Under the pieces are notes generated by a model. The model saw only the letters and a list, made by a program, of their open reading frames with translations, had not been told where the DNA came from and did no database searches. Shown one piece after another: positions 1-8,137 of a DNA stretch of 64,000 nucleotides. Each line of letters starts with the position of its first letter. The stretch's first letter is position 1. The DNA comes from Mycobacterium sp. IS-836 (GTDB lineage: Bacteria > Actinomycetota > Actinomycetes > Mycobacteriales > Mycobacteriaceae). The position numbers were made by a program, and so were the translations under genes. Location: the NCBI RefSeq assembly GCF_001954275.1, contig NZ_MBEU01000002.1, positions 124,001 to 188,000 of the forward strand, in the 5' to 3' direction.

Positions 1-1
1 C

Positions 2-1396
2 GGAAAGCATTTCGGCCTCTACGACTCCGCGATCTTCTCTACCCAGGTCCGGGCGCTGCACTGGGACGAGGAGATCAAGCGCTGGCGGGTCAGCACCAAT
101 CGCGACGACGACATCCGGGCCCGGTTCGTGGTCATGGCGTCGGGCCCCTTTCACCGGCCCAAGCTGCCCGGCATTCCGGGCATCAACGACTTCAAAGGGC
201 ACAGCTTTCACTCGTCACGATGGGACTACGAATACACCGGCGGGGATAGCAATGGCGGCCTGCACAAGCTCGCCGACAAACGCGTCGCGGTGGTGGGTAC
301 CGGGGCGACCGCCGTCCAAATCGTGCCGTTCCTGGGCCGGGATGCCAAGCATCTGTACGTGTTTCAGCGCACGCCGTCGTCGGTGGGCGCGCGCAACAAC
401 ACGCCGACCGATCCCGAGTGGGTGAAATCGCTGCGGCCGGGCTGGCAGAAGGAGCGGCAGCGCAACTTCCACGCCTGGACGTTCGAGGGAATGGCGCTGG
501 GCCAACCCGACTACGTGTGCGACTTCTGGACCGAACTCGGCCGCAACACCGCCGCGCGCGTTCTCACACTCGAAGACCCGGCGTCGATGACCCCCGAGCA
601 GTTCATGGCCATCCGCGAAGAAGAAGACTACAAAGTGATGGAGCGACTGCGCCGCAGGGTCGAGAGCATCGTCGACGACCCCGGCACCGCCGAAGCGCTC
701 AAGCCCTACTACCGGTTTCTGTGCAAGAGGCCATGCACCAACGACGACTACCTCCCAACCTTCAACCGTCCCAACGTAACGCTGGTCGACGTGTCGTCGA
801 CGAAAGGCGTGGAGCGGGCGACGGAAAAGGGTTTGATCGCGAACGGCGTCGAGTACGAAGTCGACTGCATCATCTACGCCAGTGGGTTCGAGATCACGAC
901 GGAGATCAGCCGCCGCTACTCCATCGACACCATCGCCGGCCGAGGTGGGTTGTCGCTTTTCGACCACTGGCGTAACGGCTACAAGACATTTCACGGGATG
1001 ACCAGCCGCGAGTTTCCCAACCAGTTCTTCACCGGGTTCACCCAGGTCGGTATCTCGGCGAACATCGCCGCCAACTATGAACTGCAGGGCGAGCACATCG
1101 CCTACATCATCGCCGAAGCGCTGGCCCGCGGCGCGGCTACGGTCGAACCCACCCAAGAGGCGCAGGATGAATGGTGCAAAACCATCCGAGACACCGCGAT
1201 CGACAACAGCCAGTTCGACCTGGAGTGCACGCCGGGCTACTACAACAACGAAGGCGGCGGCATGGGAACCGCGAAGGGCGAAGGGATCCGGTCGCATCTG
1301 GGCGAGCCCTACGGGCCCGGCTTTTACGCCTTCGGCGACCTGCTGGCCGAGTGGCGCGCCACCGGTGAGCTGGATGGCCTCGTGTTGGGATCTTGA
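2..1396 (+). CDS. Flavin-containing (Baeyer-Villiger type) monooxygenase, 5' end cut by window
   Basis: The reading frame is open from base 2, so the gene starts upstream of the window; at least 464 codons are present. These enzymes use FAD and NADPH to insert oxygen into ketones or to oxidise soft heteroatoms in the cytosol. The visible part contains the BVMO fingerprint (FKGHSFHSSRWD, pattern FxGxxxHxxxW) and, about 50 residues later, the NADPH-binding Rossmann motif GTGATAVQ. The N-terminal FAD motif lies outside the window. The stop overlaps the ATG of the next SDR gene by one base (TGATG), and a CoA-transferase follows, so the three probably work together in breaking down a cyclic ketone, sterol-like or alicyclic substrate. 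The substrate is inference. Family sure, exact orthologue not identified. Confidence 0.85.
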   Translation, partial: GKHFGLYDSAIFSTQVRALHWDEEIKRWRVSTNRDDDIRARFVVMASGPFHRPKLPGIPGINDFKGHSFHSSRWDYEYTGGDSNGGLHKLADKRVAVVGTGATAVQIVPFLGRDAKHLYVFQRTPSSVGARNNTPTDPEWVKSLRPGWQKERQRNFHAWTFEGMALGQPDYVCDFWTELGRNTAARVLTLEDPASMTPEQFMAIREEEDYKVMERLRRRVESIVDDPGTAEALKPYYRFLCKRPCTNDDYLPTFNRPNVTLVDVSSTKGVERATEKGLIANGVEYEVDCIIYASGFEITTEISRRYSIDTIAGRGGLSLFDHWRNGYKTFHGMTSREFPNQFFTGFTQVGISANIAANYELQGEHIAYIIAEALARGAATVEPTQEAQDEWCKTIRDTAIDNSQFDLECTPGYYNNEGGGMGTAKGEGIRSHLGEPYGPGFYAFGDLLAEWRATGELDGLVLGS

Positions 1397-2331
1397 TGGC
1401 TGAACTCAGGTTCGACGATCGGGTGGCCGTTGTGACGGGCGCCGGCAGGGGACTGGGCCGCGAGTACGCGCTGCTGCTGGCTTCCAAGGGAGCCAAGGTC
1501 GTCGTCAACGACACGGGCGGCGCCCTGACCGGATCCGGCACCGACGAGGGGCCCGCCCGGCAAGTGGTCGCCGACATCACGGCGGCGGGCGGCGAAGCGG
1601 TGGCATCAGTCGACTCGGTGGCGACGCCCGAGGGGGGCCAGGCCATCATCCAAGCTGCACTTGAGAACTACGGACGGATCGACATCCTCGTCCACAACGC
1701 CGGCAACGTGCGGCGCGCATCGCTGAAGGAGATGAGCTACCAGGACTTCGATGCCGTCATCGACGTCCACCTGCGCGGCGCCTTCCACGTGGTGCGGCCC
1801 GCGTTCCCCGTCATGTGCGCCGCGCACTACGGCCGTGTCGTCTTGACCTCGTCGATCGGCGGCCTGTACGGCAACCACGCCGTCGCGAACTACGCCGCCG
1901 CCAAGGCGGGCCTGATCGGGCTGTCCAACGTCGTCGCGCTCGAAGGTGCCGCCGACGGCGTGCTCTGCAATGTCATCGTCCCGTCGGCGGTCACCAGAAT
2001 GGCTGAGGGCCTGGACATTTCGGCATATCCACCGATGGGCGCGGAATTGGTGGCGCCGGTGGTCGGCCTGTTGGCACACGAAACCTGCCCGGTCACCGGC
2101 GAGATGCTGATCGCCATCGCGGGCCGGGTGGCTAAAGCGGTCGTCGCGGAGACTCCCGGCGTGCACCGTCCATCGTGGTCGATCGAGGACGTTGCCGAGC
2201 AGATCGACGCCATCCGTTATCTCGCTGCGCCGCTGGTCTTTCCCGTCGTACCCGACGGTCATGCCGGCCACATCCGCTACAGCTTCGACACCGCCGCGCG
2301 GGCGACCAGGGAAGGCGCCAGCCATGGCTGA
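1396..2331 (+). CDS. Short-chain dehydrogenase/reductase (HSD17B4-like)
   Basis: A 311-aa NAD(P)-dependent classical SDR. The cofactor motif TGAGRGLG is at residues 14-21, NAG at 101-103, the catalytic serine in TSS at 151-153 and the YxxxK pair at Y166/K170. The N-terminus resembles the dehydrogenase part of mycobacterial 3-hydroxyacyl-CoA/17-beta-HSD4-like proteins such as the gene at 51698. The ATG at 1396 overlaps the monooxygenase stop by one base, so I prefer it to the TTG at 1393. The 3' end overlaps the CoA-transferase start by 8 bp, showing translational coupling in a three-gene catabolic operon. Likely role: oxidation of a hydroxyl group on an acyl-CoA or alicyclic intermediate (inference). 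The long C-terminal tail after about residue 250 is typical of this subgroup. Confidence 0.85.
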   Translation: MAELRFDDRVAVVTGAGRGLGREYALLLASKGAKVVVNDTGGALTGSGTDEGPARQVVADITAAGGEAVASVDSVATPEGGQAIIQAALENYGRIDILVHNAGNVRRASLKEMSYQDFDAVIDVHLRGAFHVVRPAFPVMCAAHYGRVVLTSSIGGLYGNHAVANYAAAKAGLIGLSNVVALEGAADGVLCNVIVPSAVTRMAEGLDISAYPPMGAELVAPVVGLLAHETCPVTGEMLIAIAGRVAKAVVAETPGVHRPSWSIEDVAEQIDAIRYLAAPLVFPVVPDGHAGHIRYSFDTAARATREGASHG

Positions 2332-3502
2332 CAACGGGGCCGGACCGCTGGCCGGGGTACGCGTCGTCGATCTCACGGCGATGGTGATGGGTCCCTACTG
2401 CACCCAGATCATGGCCGACATGGGCGCAGACGTGATCAAGGTCGAACCGCCGCAAGGAGACGACACCCGCTACATCTCGGTCGGTCCGGTACGGGGCATG
2501 GGCGGCGTCTTCGTCAACGTCAACCGGGGCAAGCGCGGCGTCACCCTCGACCTGCAGTCCGACTCCGGCAAGATCGCGCTGCGGGCGCTCATTGAACAGG
2601 CCGACGTGTTCATCCACTCGATGCGGTCAAAGGCGGTCGCCCGGCTCGGCTTCAGCTACGACGAGGTGGCCGCGATCAATCCCGCCATCGTCTACACCAA
2701 TTGTTACGGGTACGGCCGGCGTGGGCCGAAGGGGGACTTGCCCGCCTACGACGACACCATCCAGGCCGCGTGCGGGCTGCCCTACGTGCAGGAACAGCTG
2801 ACCGGCGAACCCAATTACGTGGGAACCATATTGGCCGACAAAGTCGCGGGCCTCACCGCGCTCTACGCCACCATGATGGCGTTGTTCCACCGCGAGCGCA
2901 CCGGCGAGGGGCAAGAGGTCGAAGTCGGCATGTTCGAGACGATGGCCTCGTTCATGCTCGTCGAACACGCCAACGGCGCCATGTTCGATCCGCCGCTGGG
3001 CCCGGCGGTCTATCCCCGCACGGTCGCGCCCAACCGGCGGCCGTACCGCACCAGCGACGGCTACATTGCGGCGTTGATCTACAACGACAAGCACTGGGCC
3101 GCGTTCGTGGAAGCCGTGCGGCCACCGTGGGCCAGCGATCTGTACGGCACGCTCGAGCGGCGGGCGCGCCAGATCGACACCGTGTACGCGCTGCTGGCCG
3201 AAACGCTGGTGCAGCGAACGACCCAGGAATGGCTTGACCTCTTTCGCGAACTTCAGATACCCGCCGCGGCGCTGTCCAGCCCGGCGACCTTGTTCGACGA
3301 CGACCACCTGAACGCCGTCGGTTTTTTCGAGACGCTGGACACGGTCCACGGCCCGGTGCGATTCCCCGGCGTGCCGACCTGGTTTTCCCGTACACCGGGC
3401 CGCGTCGCGGGGCCCGCTCCGGAGTTGGGCGCGGACACCGCGGCGGTGCTCGAAGAACTCGGACTGGCACCCGCGGACGCGAATCCGGTCGCGCCGGCAT
3501 AA
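2324..3502 (+). CDS. CaiB/BaiF (class III) CoA-transferase
   Basis: A 392-aa protein of the formyl-CoA transferase fold. These enzymes move CoA between acyl groups through an aspartyl anhydride. Seen: the N-terminal GVRVVDLTAMVMGPYCTQIMA segment (first 20 residues of it typical of the family), the MGADVIKVEPPQGDD signature around residues 33-47, NRGKRGVTLDL near 68-77, and AYDDTIQA at 141-148, in which D143 fits the nucleophile. ATG 2324 starts inside the end of the SDR gene; the frame is open 44 codons further upstream but those codons overlap the SDR and lack family similarity. Third gene of the monooxygenase-SDR operon, so it probably activates the acid product of that pathway as a CoA ester (inference). 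Confidence 0.87.
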   Translation: MADNGAGPLAGVRVVDLTAMVMGPYCTQIMADMGADVIKVEPPQGDDTRYISVGPVRGMGGVFVNVNRGKRGVTLDLQSDSGKIALRALIEQADVFIHSMRSKAVARLGFSYDEVAAINPAIVYTNCYGYGRRGPKGDLPAYDDTIQAACGLPYVQEQLTGEPNYVGTILADKVAGLTALYATMMALFHRERTGEGQEVEVGMFETMASFMLVEHANGAMFDPPLGPAVYPRTVAPNRRPYRTSDGYIAALIYNDKHWAAFVEAVRPPWASDLYGTLERRARQIDTVYALLAETLVQRTTQEWLDLFRELQIPAAALSSPATLFDDDHLNAVGFFETLDTVHGPVRFPGVPTWFSRTPGRVAGPAPELGADTAAVLEELGLAPADANPVAPA

Positions 3503-3623
3503 CCCGGAAATGGGGCCGCCGCAACCGGAAACCGTTGCGTGTCTTCGCGTGTCTATCTCCTGAATCCCGTCGCGACGCCACTAGGCTGGCTGCGATCAAG
3601 AGGAGGGGCAGCGACGCATCGGC

Positions 3624-5717
3624 ATGGGCCAGGGCGCGTTAACAGCGGACACTGAGCCGGGCGGGAGGCATCCCGCACCGGCGCGTTCTGCTCGGCGCCC
3701 TCGGTGGGTTGCTCCGGTGCGACGGGTCGGTCGGCTGGCGATCTGGGATCAACCGGAACGGCGCAGCGGCATTCCCGCGCTGGACGGGCTTCGCGCGATA
3801 GCGGTCGCGCTGGTGTTGGTCGGGCATGGCGGCATCCCCGGGGTGAGCGGCGGGTTCATCGGCGTCGACATCTTCTTCGTGCTCAGCGGCTTCCTGATCA
3901 CCTCGCTGCTGCTCGACGAGCTGAGGCGCAGCGGCCGTATTGAGCTGACCGGCTTCTGGATTCGCCGTGCGCGCCGGCTGCTGCCCGCGCTGGTGTTGAT
4001 GGTGATCACCGTGGGCGCGGCCCGCGAACTCCTTCCCTACCAGGCCCTGAACGGACTGCGGGACGACGCTGTCGCGGCGTTCCTATGGATGGCGAATTGG
4101 CGGTTCGTGGCCCAGAAGACCGACTACTTCACGCAGGGCGCCCCGCCCTCACCGCTGCAGCACACCTGGTCGCTTGGGGTGGAGGAGCAGTACTACTTTG
4201 TCTGGCCGGTGCTGCTGATCGCGGTGACCCTGCTGTTGGCGGCGCGGGCCAGGCGTTACTTCATGCGGGCGACGGTCGGCGGGGTCCGCTTCGCCATCTT
4301 CGTGATCGCCACGTTGGGGGCGCTGGCTTCGGCGGCGGCGGCCATCGTGTTCGTCTCCGAGGGCACGCGTGACCGAATCTATTTCGGCACCGACACCCGC
4401 GCGCAGGCGTTGCTGGTCGGCTCCGCCGCGGCGGCTCTGCTGGTTCGCGATTGGCCCTCGCTGAACCGGGGCTGGTGCATGATCCGGACTCGGTGGGGGC
4501 GGCGCGTCGCCCGGACCCTGCCGTTTGTCGGTGTGGCGGGGCTGGCGGCCGCCACACATTACGCGACGGGCAATGTCGGTGAGTTCCGCTACGGTCTGCT
4601 GATCGCGGTCGCGATCGCGGCCGTGTTGGTGGTCGCGCCGGTGGCCATGGAACAGCGCGGCCTCGTCGCCCGCATCCTGGCCATGCCGCCGTTGGTGTGG
4701 CTGGGCACCATTTCCTATGGCGTGTATCTGTGGCACTGGCCAATCTTCTTGGCGCTCAACGGGGAACGCACCGGCTGGACAGGACTGCCACTGTTCGCCG
4801 CCCGGTGCGCCGCCACGGTTGCCGTGGCCGCCGCATCGTGGTGGCTGATCGAGCAGCCGATCCGGCGCTGGCGACCGGAGCGGGTGCCGCTGTTGCCGCT
4901 GGCGGCTGCGACCGTGGCGAGCGCCGCCGCGATCACCTTGTTTCTGGTTCCGGTGGGAACCGGGCCCGCGCTACGGGAAACCGGTTTGCCGCCGGGGGTT
5001 TCCTCCGTCGCGGCGGTGTCGCCGTCGCCGCCCGGCGTGGTTCGCCCGCGGCCTCGAGATCCCAACCGCCCGTTCACCGTTTCGGTGTTCGGCGACTCGA
5101 TCGGCTGGACCTGGATGCACTACCTGCCGCCGACGCCCGGATTCGCCTTCCTCGACCACACCGTCATCGGTTGCAGCCTGGTGCGCGGCACGCCGTACCG
5201 GTATATCGGCCAAACGCTGGAGCAAAGACCGGAATGCGACACCTGGCCGACCCGATGGTCGACGCAGGTCGGTCAGGACCAGCCCGACGTCGCCCTGCTC
5301 ATCATCGGCCGCTGGGAGACCGTCGACCGGGTCAACGAGGGGCAGTGGACGCACATCGGCGATCCGACCTTCGACGCGTACCTCAACGGTGAGCTCGAGC
5401 GGGCGCTGAACATCGTGAGTGTGCCCGGGGTTCGAGTGGTGGTGGCGACCGTCCCCTACAGCCGCGGCGGCGAAAAGCCGGATGGCCGCCTGTATCCGGA
5501 GGACCAGCCGGACCGGGTCAACCAGTGGAACACGATGCTGCGCAACACGGTTAGCCGCCACAAGGGCGTCCAGATCCTCGACCTGAACAAGAAGCTGTGT
5601 CCGGACGGCGTTTATAGCGCCAAGGTCGACGGAATCAAGGTGCGCAGCGACGGCGTGCACCTCACCCCGGAAGGCGTAAAGTGGCTGACGCCGTGGCTCG
5701 AGGAATCCCTGAGATAG
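3624..5717 (+). CDS. Membrane acyltransferase family 3 with C-terminal SGNH domain (Rv0111-like)
   Basis: A 697-aa OafA/YrhL-type protein expected to O-acetylate or O-acylate a cell-envelope sugar. The N-terminal half is an Acyltransf_3 membrane domain beginning with GIPALDGLRAIAVALVLVGH, whose H68 is the conserved catalytic-type histidine, followed by about ten hydrophobic segments. The C-terminal extracytoplasmic half is an SGNH hydrolase-like domain with GDS at 490-492 and a D-x-x-H pair at D676/H679. A purine-rich stretch (AGGAGG at 3601-3606) is 17 nt from the ATG, rather far, so the true start could differ, but no better in-frame start is evident. M. tuberculosis Rv0111 is a similar-sized acyltransferase lying near Rv0116c; orthology is inferred. 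The substrate is unknown. Confidence 0.85.
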   Translation: MGQGALTADTEPGGRHPAPARSARRPRWVAPVRRVGRLAIWDQPERRSGIPALDGLRAIAVALVLVGHGGIPGVSGGFIGVDIFFVLSGFLITSLLLDELRRSGRIELTGFWIRRARRLLPALVLMVITVGAARELLPYQALNGLRDDAVAAFLWMANWRFVAQKTDYFTQGAPPSPLQHTWSLGVEEQYYFVWPVLLIAVTLLLAARARRYFMRATVGGVRFAIFVIATLGALASAAAAIVFVSEGTRDRIYFGTDTRAQALLVGSAAAALLVRDWPSLNRGWCMIRTRWGRRVARTLPFVGVAGLAAATHYATGNVGEFRYGLLIAVAIAAVLVVAPVAMEQRGLVARILAMPPLVWLGTISYGVYLWHWPIFLALNGERTGWTGLPLFAARCAATVAVAAASWWLIEQPIRRWRPERVPLLPLAAATVASAAAITLFLVPVGTGPALRETGLPPGVSSVAAVSPSPPGVVRPRPRDPNRPFTVSVFGDSIGWTWMHYLPPTPGFAFLDHTVIGCSLVRGTPYRYIGQTLEQRPECDTWPTRWSTQVGQDQPDVALLIIGRWETVDRVNEGQWTHIGDPTFDAYLNGELERALNIVSVPGVRVVVATVPYSRGGEKPDGRLYPEDQPDRVNQWNTMLRNTVSRHKGVQILDLNKKLCPDGVYSAKVDGIKVRSDGVHLTPEGVKWLTPWLEESLR

Positions 5718-5720
5718 ACG

Positions 5721-6380
5721 TTAATCGTTTGTGCGACAACTGATTTCCATGCTGTCGCTTTCGCGGACCTGGAAATTGAAGCTGGTGTAGCCGTTGTCGG
5801 GATTGCGCACGCGCTCGAGGTAGGGCCCGGTGTCCGCCGCGCTGGTGTTGTCGGCGACGATCAACGCACCCGTGGGCAGGCGCGGTTCGAGCAGCTCGAT
5901 CACCGGCAGATACAGATCTTTCCAACCGTCGAGCAGGACGAACTCGACCGGCCCGTCCAGGCCCTGCAACGTGGTGAGCGCATCGCCTTCGAGAATGGTG
6001 ATGACCTCGTCCAGGCCGGTCTCGGCGAACGTTTTCTTCGCGGCGGCGATCTTGGTGTCGCTGAGCTCGGTGGTGACCACTCGTCCGGTGCCGTTGTCGC
6101 GCACCGCGGCGGCCAGATGAAGGGCCGAGATGCCGAACGACATCCCGAATTCGACCACCGTGGTCGGACGCGTCGCGCGCACCAACGCGTACAGCAGGCG
6201 GCCGGCTTCGGGGGTCACCGGGATGTAGAACTCGCTCATCGCCTCGGCGCGTTCCGCGGTGGTCATCGGCCGGGCGAACTGATCGCGCCGCTCACGCAAG
6301 AGCGACATCTGGCTTTTCGATTCGGCGTACATCCGGTCGAGCACGGTCGCGACCCGAGGGTTCTGCAAAGTTGTGGCCAT
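5721..6380 (-). CDS. Class I SAM-dependent O-methyltransferase (caffeoyl-CoA OMT-like)
   Basis: A 219-aa cytosolic methyltransferase of the Methyltransf_24/OMT3 type. Seen: TVVEFGMSFGISALHLAAA, the SAM-binding motif I with its acidic residue and glycines; VTTELSDTKIAAAKK, motif II; and FVLLDGWKDLYLPVIELLEP, the metal-associated acidic motif. Bacterial members methylate catechol-like hydroxyls using a divalent cation. The ATG at 6380 was chosen because the upstream in-frame extension runs into the M-box leader on the other strand. It converges on the acyltransferase gene with 3 bp between the stops. The divergent 5' region is shared with the M-box transcript. Rv0187 in M. tuberculosis is a similar-sized O-methyltransferase, but I cannot confirm orthology. 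The natural substrate is not known. Confidence 0.85.
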   Translation of the reverse strand: MATTLQNPRVATVLDRMYAESKSQMSLLRERRDQFARPMTTAERAEAMSEFYIPVTPEAGRLLYALVRATRPTTVVEFGMSFGISALHLAAAVRDNGTGRVVTTELSDTKIAAAKKTFAETGLDEVITILEGDALTTLQGLDGPVEFVLLDGWKDLYLPVIELLEPRLPTGALIVADNTSAADTGPYLERVRNPDNGYTSFNFQVRESDSMEISCRTND

Positions 6381-6425
6381 GCCCACGAGGGTAGGCCGTA
6401 AAAGTGTCCGGTTCGGTGCGTGGGT

Positions 6426-6455
6426 TTGACGGGCGGCGGGTCGCGATGTCAGCAT
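6426..6455 (+). promoter_or_regulatory. Candidate promoter of the M-box transcript
   Basis: TTGACG at 6426-6431 is a good -35 element. With an 18-bp spacer it is followed by CAGCAT at 6450-6455, a weak -10. Transcription would begin about 10 bp before the first conserved M-box bases. This is inference from spacing; no other -35/-10 pair fits as well. Confidence 0.4.
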
Positions 6456-6465
6456 GGACGGGCAA

Positions 6466-6630
6466 GCACCTCGGTAGGTGAGGCGTCTGCACGGACACAG
6501 GCCACTGACCCCGAACGTCGAGAGACGCCCCGGGTCAGGACAGCTCTTCCCGGACCCAAGGGTTGAGCCCAAGTGGCTTCCGGTGATGTTCCGGATACGC
6601 CGTGCAGTGCCAAAGCTCCGACGAGAGGGG
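6466..6630 (+). ncRNA. M-box (ykoK) magnesium-sensing riboswitch
   Basis: The leader contains the ordered conserved blocks of the M-box aptamer: GGTAGGTGAGGC at 6473-6484, the CACTGACCC block near 6503, the AACGTCGAGAGACGCC hairpin near 6514, the matching GGGTCA at 6533-6538, and the 3' core CAGTGCCAAAGCTC at 6605-6618. The M-box binds several Mg2+ ions and shuts off the downstream gene when Mg2+ is plentiful. In M. tuberculosis M-boxes are known before Rv1535 and before the PE20 operon (Rv1806). No U-tract intrinsic terminator follows, so control would have to be Rho-dependent or translational (inference). The small gene at 6839 is the first real ORF downstream. Ends are approximate. Confidence 0.88.
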
Positions 6631-6683
6631 TGCGATCGGTGTTATCGGCGCCGGTCACTACCTCTTCCGATCAGGTGAATGTG

Positions 6684-6719
6684 ATGACACCCGCGTGTGT
6701 CCCGGCCGTGAGGAGGTGA
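6684..6719 (+). CDS. Putative upstream ORF 1 (11 codons)
   Basis: ATG 6684 opens MTPACVPAVRR and stops at TGA 6717-6719. An AGGTGA at 6673-6678 lies 5 nt upstream and could act as ribosome-binding site. The last codons (agg agg tga) are also the Shine-Dalgarno sequence of upstream ORF 2, so ribosomes finishing this ORF would cover that site. It sits between the M-box core and the 69-aa gene. No coding evidence beyond start, stop and RBS; this is a hypothesis. Confidence 0.35.
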   Translation: MTPACVPAVRR

Positions 6720-6726
6720 GGGCGAG

Positions 6727-6801
6727 ATGAGTCCCGGCGATAGTCCCTATCCGAAATACCTCTTGCCCCGACCCGGTTCCGGCAATGCTTTCTTCGTCTG
6801 A
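6727..6801 (+). CDS. Putative proline-rich leader peptide (24 aa) downstream of the M-box
   Basis: ATG 6727 is preceded by AGGAGGTGA at 6711-6719, a nine-base match to the anti-Shine-Dalgarno with 10 nt from GGAGG to the start. The peptide is 24 residues, begins MSPGDSPYPKYLLPRP and ends with TGA at 6799-6801; five of its 24 residues are proline. It ends 37 bp before the ATG of the 69-aa gene. Proline-rich leader peptides in enteric mgtA-type leaders sense Mg2+ or proline through ribosome stalling; a similar role here would be an analogy, not evidence. The RBS strength makes translation likely. Confidence 0.5.
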   Translation: MSPGDSPYPKYLLPRPGSGNAFFV

Positions 6802-6838
6802 GCCATGAGCCGATCGGGCATCCAGAAGGAGAAAAATC

Positions 6839-7048
6839 ATGGCTTTCGTTGTTACGCACCGTGTTACCGCTCGGTCCCGCGGGCACGGGCGGGCGTTCCT
6901 GCGGTCGGCTCGGCTGCTGGCCGACAAGCTGCGCACGCGCAGCGCGCTGACTCCCCAGGAGCGGGCCAACCTGTACGTGTCACGGATGCCGATCGCGGTG
7001 GTCACGGCGTCGTTGGGCGGTCACCCCCCGGTCGACGACCGGCGGTAG
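6839..7048 (+). CDS. Small M-box-controlled protein of unknown function (Rv1535-like by context)
   Basis: A 69-aa basic protein starting MAFVVTHRVTARSRGHG, with ATG 6839 preceded by AGAAGGAG and a 7-nt spacer, an excellent RBS. It has no membrane segment: the N-terminal third is rich in Arg and His, the middle is helical-looking (LRSARLLADKLRTRSALTP) and the C-terminus ends in VDDRR. I do not recognise a domain. The only clue is its position behind a magnesium riboswitch: in M. tuberculosis the equivalent leader controls the small protein Rv1535, so a role in low-Mg2+ adaptation is plausible (inference). It is convergent with the MDR oxidoreductase, 9 bp between the stops, so there is no further gene in its operon. 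Confidence 0.75.
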   Translation: MAFVVTHRVTARSRGHGRAFLRSARLLADKLRTRSALTPQERANLYVSRMPIAVVTASLGGHPPVDDRR

Positions 7049-7057
7049 TTCGTTCGA

Positions 7058-8002
7058 CTACCGCGAATCATTCGGCAGCAGAACGATTTTGCCGTGCGTG
7101 TGCCGCTGCTCGAGCTCCTCGAAGGCGTCGGCGACCCGGTCCAGCGGGTAGGTCGCGGCGATGTCGAATTCAAGGGCACCGGTGGCGACAAGGTGGGCGA
7201 TTTCGGCGAGCACTTCCGGGGTCGACGCCTCCTGGCTGCCCTCGGTCTTGGCGCCGACTTCGCCCGCCTTTTGAAACGAGATGATGGTATCGATCCGCTC
7301 GGGCGCCACGCCGAGATCGACCGCGAGCTGGACGTAGTCCGGGCCGAACAAGTCGATGAACGCGTCGATTCCGTTCGGGGCCGCCGCTCGCAGCCGGTCG
7401 GCCAGGCCTTCCCCATAGGTGACCGGGACGACGCCGTGTGCGCGCAGCCAGTCGGCGTTGCCTGGTCCCGCGATGCCGAGCACCCGCGCCTGACGCAGGA
7501 CCAGCAGTTGCACGACAAGGCTGCCGACCCCGCCCGCCGCGGCCGACACGGCCACCGTCTCGCCCGGTTGGGGCGCGACGGCGCGGACGGCGGCATACGC
7601 CGTCACACCCACCACGTACAGCGAACCCGCGACCTCCCAACTCAATTCGGGAGGTTTGCGGATCAATTGATTGACGGGAACCGCGGTGTGGGTGGCATGG
7701 CTGGATCGCCGGAAACTGAAACCCAGCACCTCGTCGCCAACCTCGAATTCGGTGACTCCCGGCGCTACGGCGGTCACGACGCCGGCAAGGTCGCTGCCCT
7801 CGCCGGACGGAAATGTGGCGGGGAACATCTCGTGCATCGCCCCGACCCGGATGCCAGCCTCGCCGGGATTGATGCCGGCCGCGCGAACTTCCACCACCAC
7901 CTCGCCCGGGCCCGGCTCCGGCATGTCGATGTCCGCCACATACAACTCGTCACGACCCCCGTAACGGTCGAACCGTACGGCGCGCGCCGTCGCAGCCGTC
8001 AT
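7058..8002 (-). CDS. NADP-dependent MDR oxidoreductase (quinone reductase-like)
   Basis: A 314-aa zinc-independent medium-chain dehydrogenase/reductase. The N-terminal GroES-like domain contains PEPGPGEVVVEVRAAGINPGE, whose first 20 residues are typical of quinone oxidoreductases; the Rossmann motif AAAGGVGSLVVQL lies near the middle. Zinc ligands of alcohol dehydrogenases are absent, so it most likely reduces quinones or enones with NADPH in the cytosol. ATG 8002 was chosen over the further-upstream start because AAGGAGG lies just before it (complement of 8007-8013). It is divergent from the lipoprotein gene and convergent with the M-box gene. No partner gene indicates a substrate. Confidence 0.85.
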   Translation of the reverse strand: MTAATARAVRFDRYGGRDELYVADIDMPEPGPGEVVVEVRAAGINPGEAGIRVGAMHEMFPATFPSGEGSDLAGVVTAVAPGVTEFEVGDEVLGFSFRRSSHATHTAVPVNQLIRKPPELSWEVAGSLYVVGVTAYAAVRAVAPQPGETVAVSAAAGGVGSLVVQLLVLRQARVLGIAGPGNADWLRAHGVVPVTYGEGLADRLRAAAPNGIDAFIDLFGPDYVQLAVDLGVAPERIDTIISFQKAGEVGAKTEGSQEASTPEVLAEIAHLVATGALEFDIAATYPLDRVADAFEELEQRHTHGKIVLLPNDSR

Positions 8003-8137
8003 CTCGGCCTCCTTCGCCCAAACGCTTGCCCACGCCAGCATAGGCCGCCGACTCTCCGGCCCCTCCGGCGAAATTTGCGCGTATGTTCGTATGCGCTGGT
8101 GTTGTGCCGTCAGCGGATTGGCAGGGAAGGAATGTCC

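Noticed and set aside
6478-6678. 66-codon ORF inside the M-box
   Set aside because: It overlaps the conserved aptamer blocks; the RNA structure explains the sequence better than coding.
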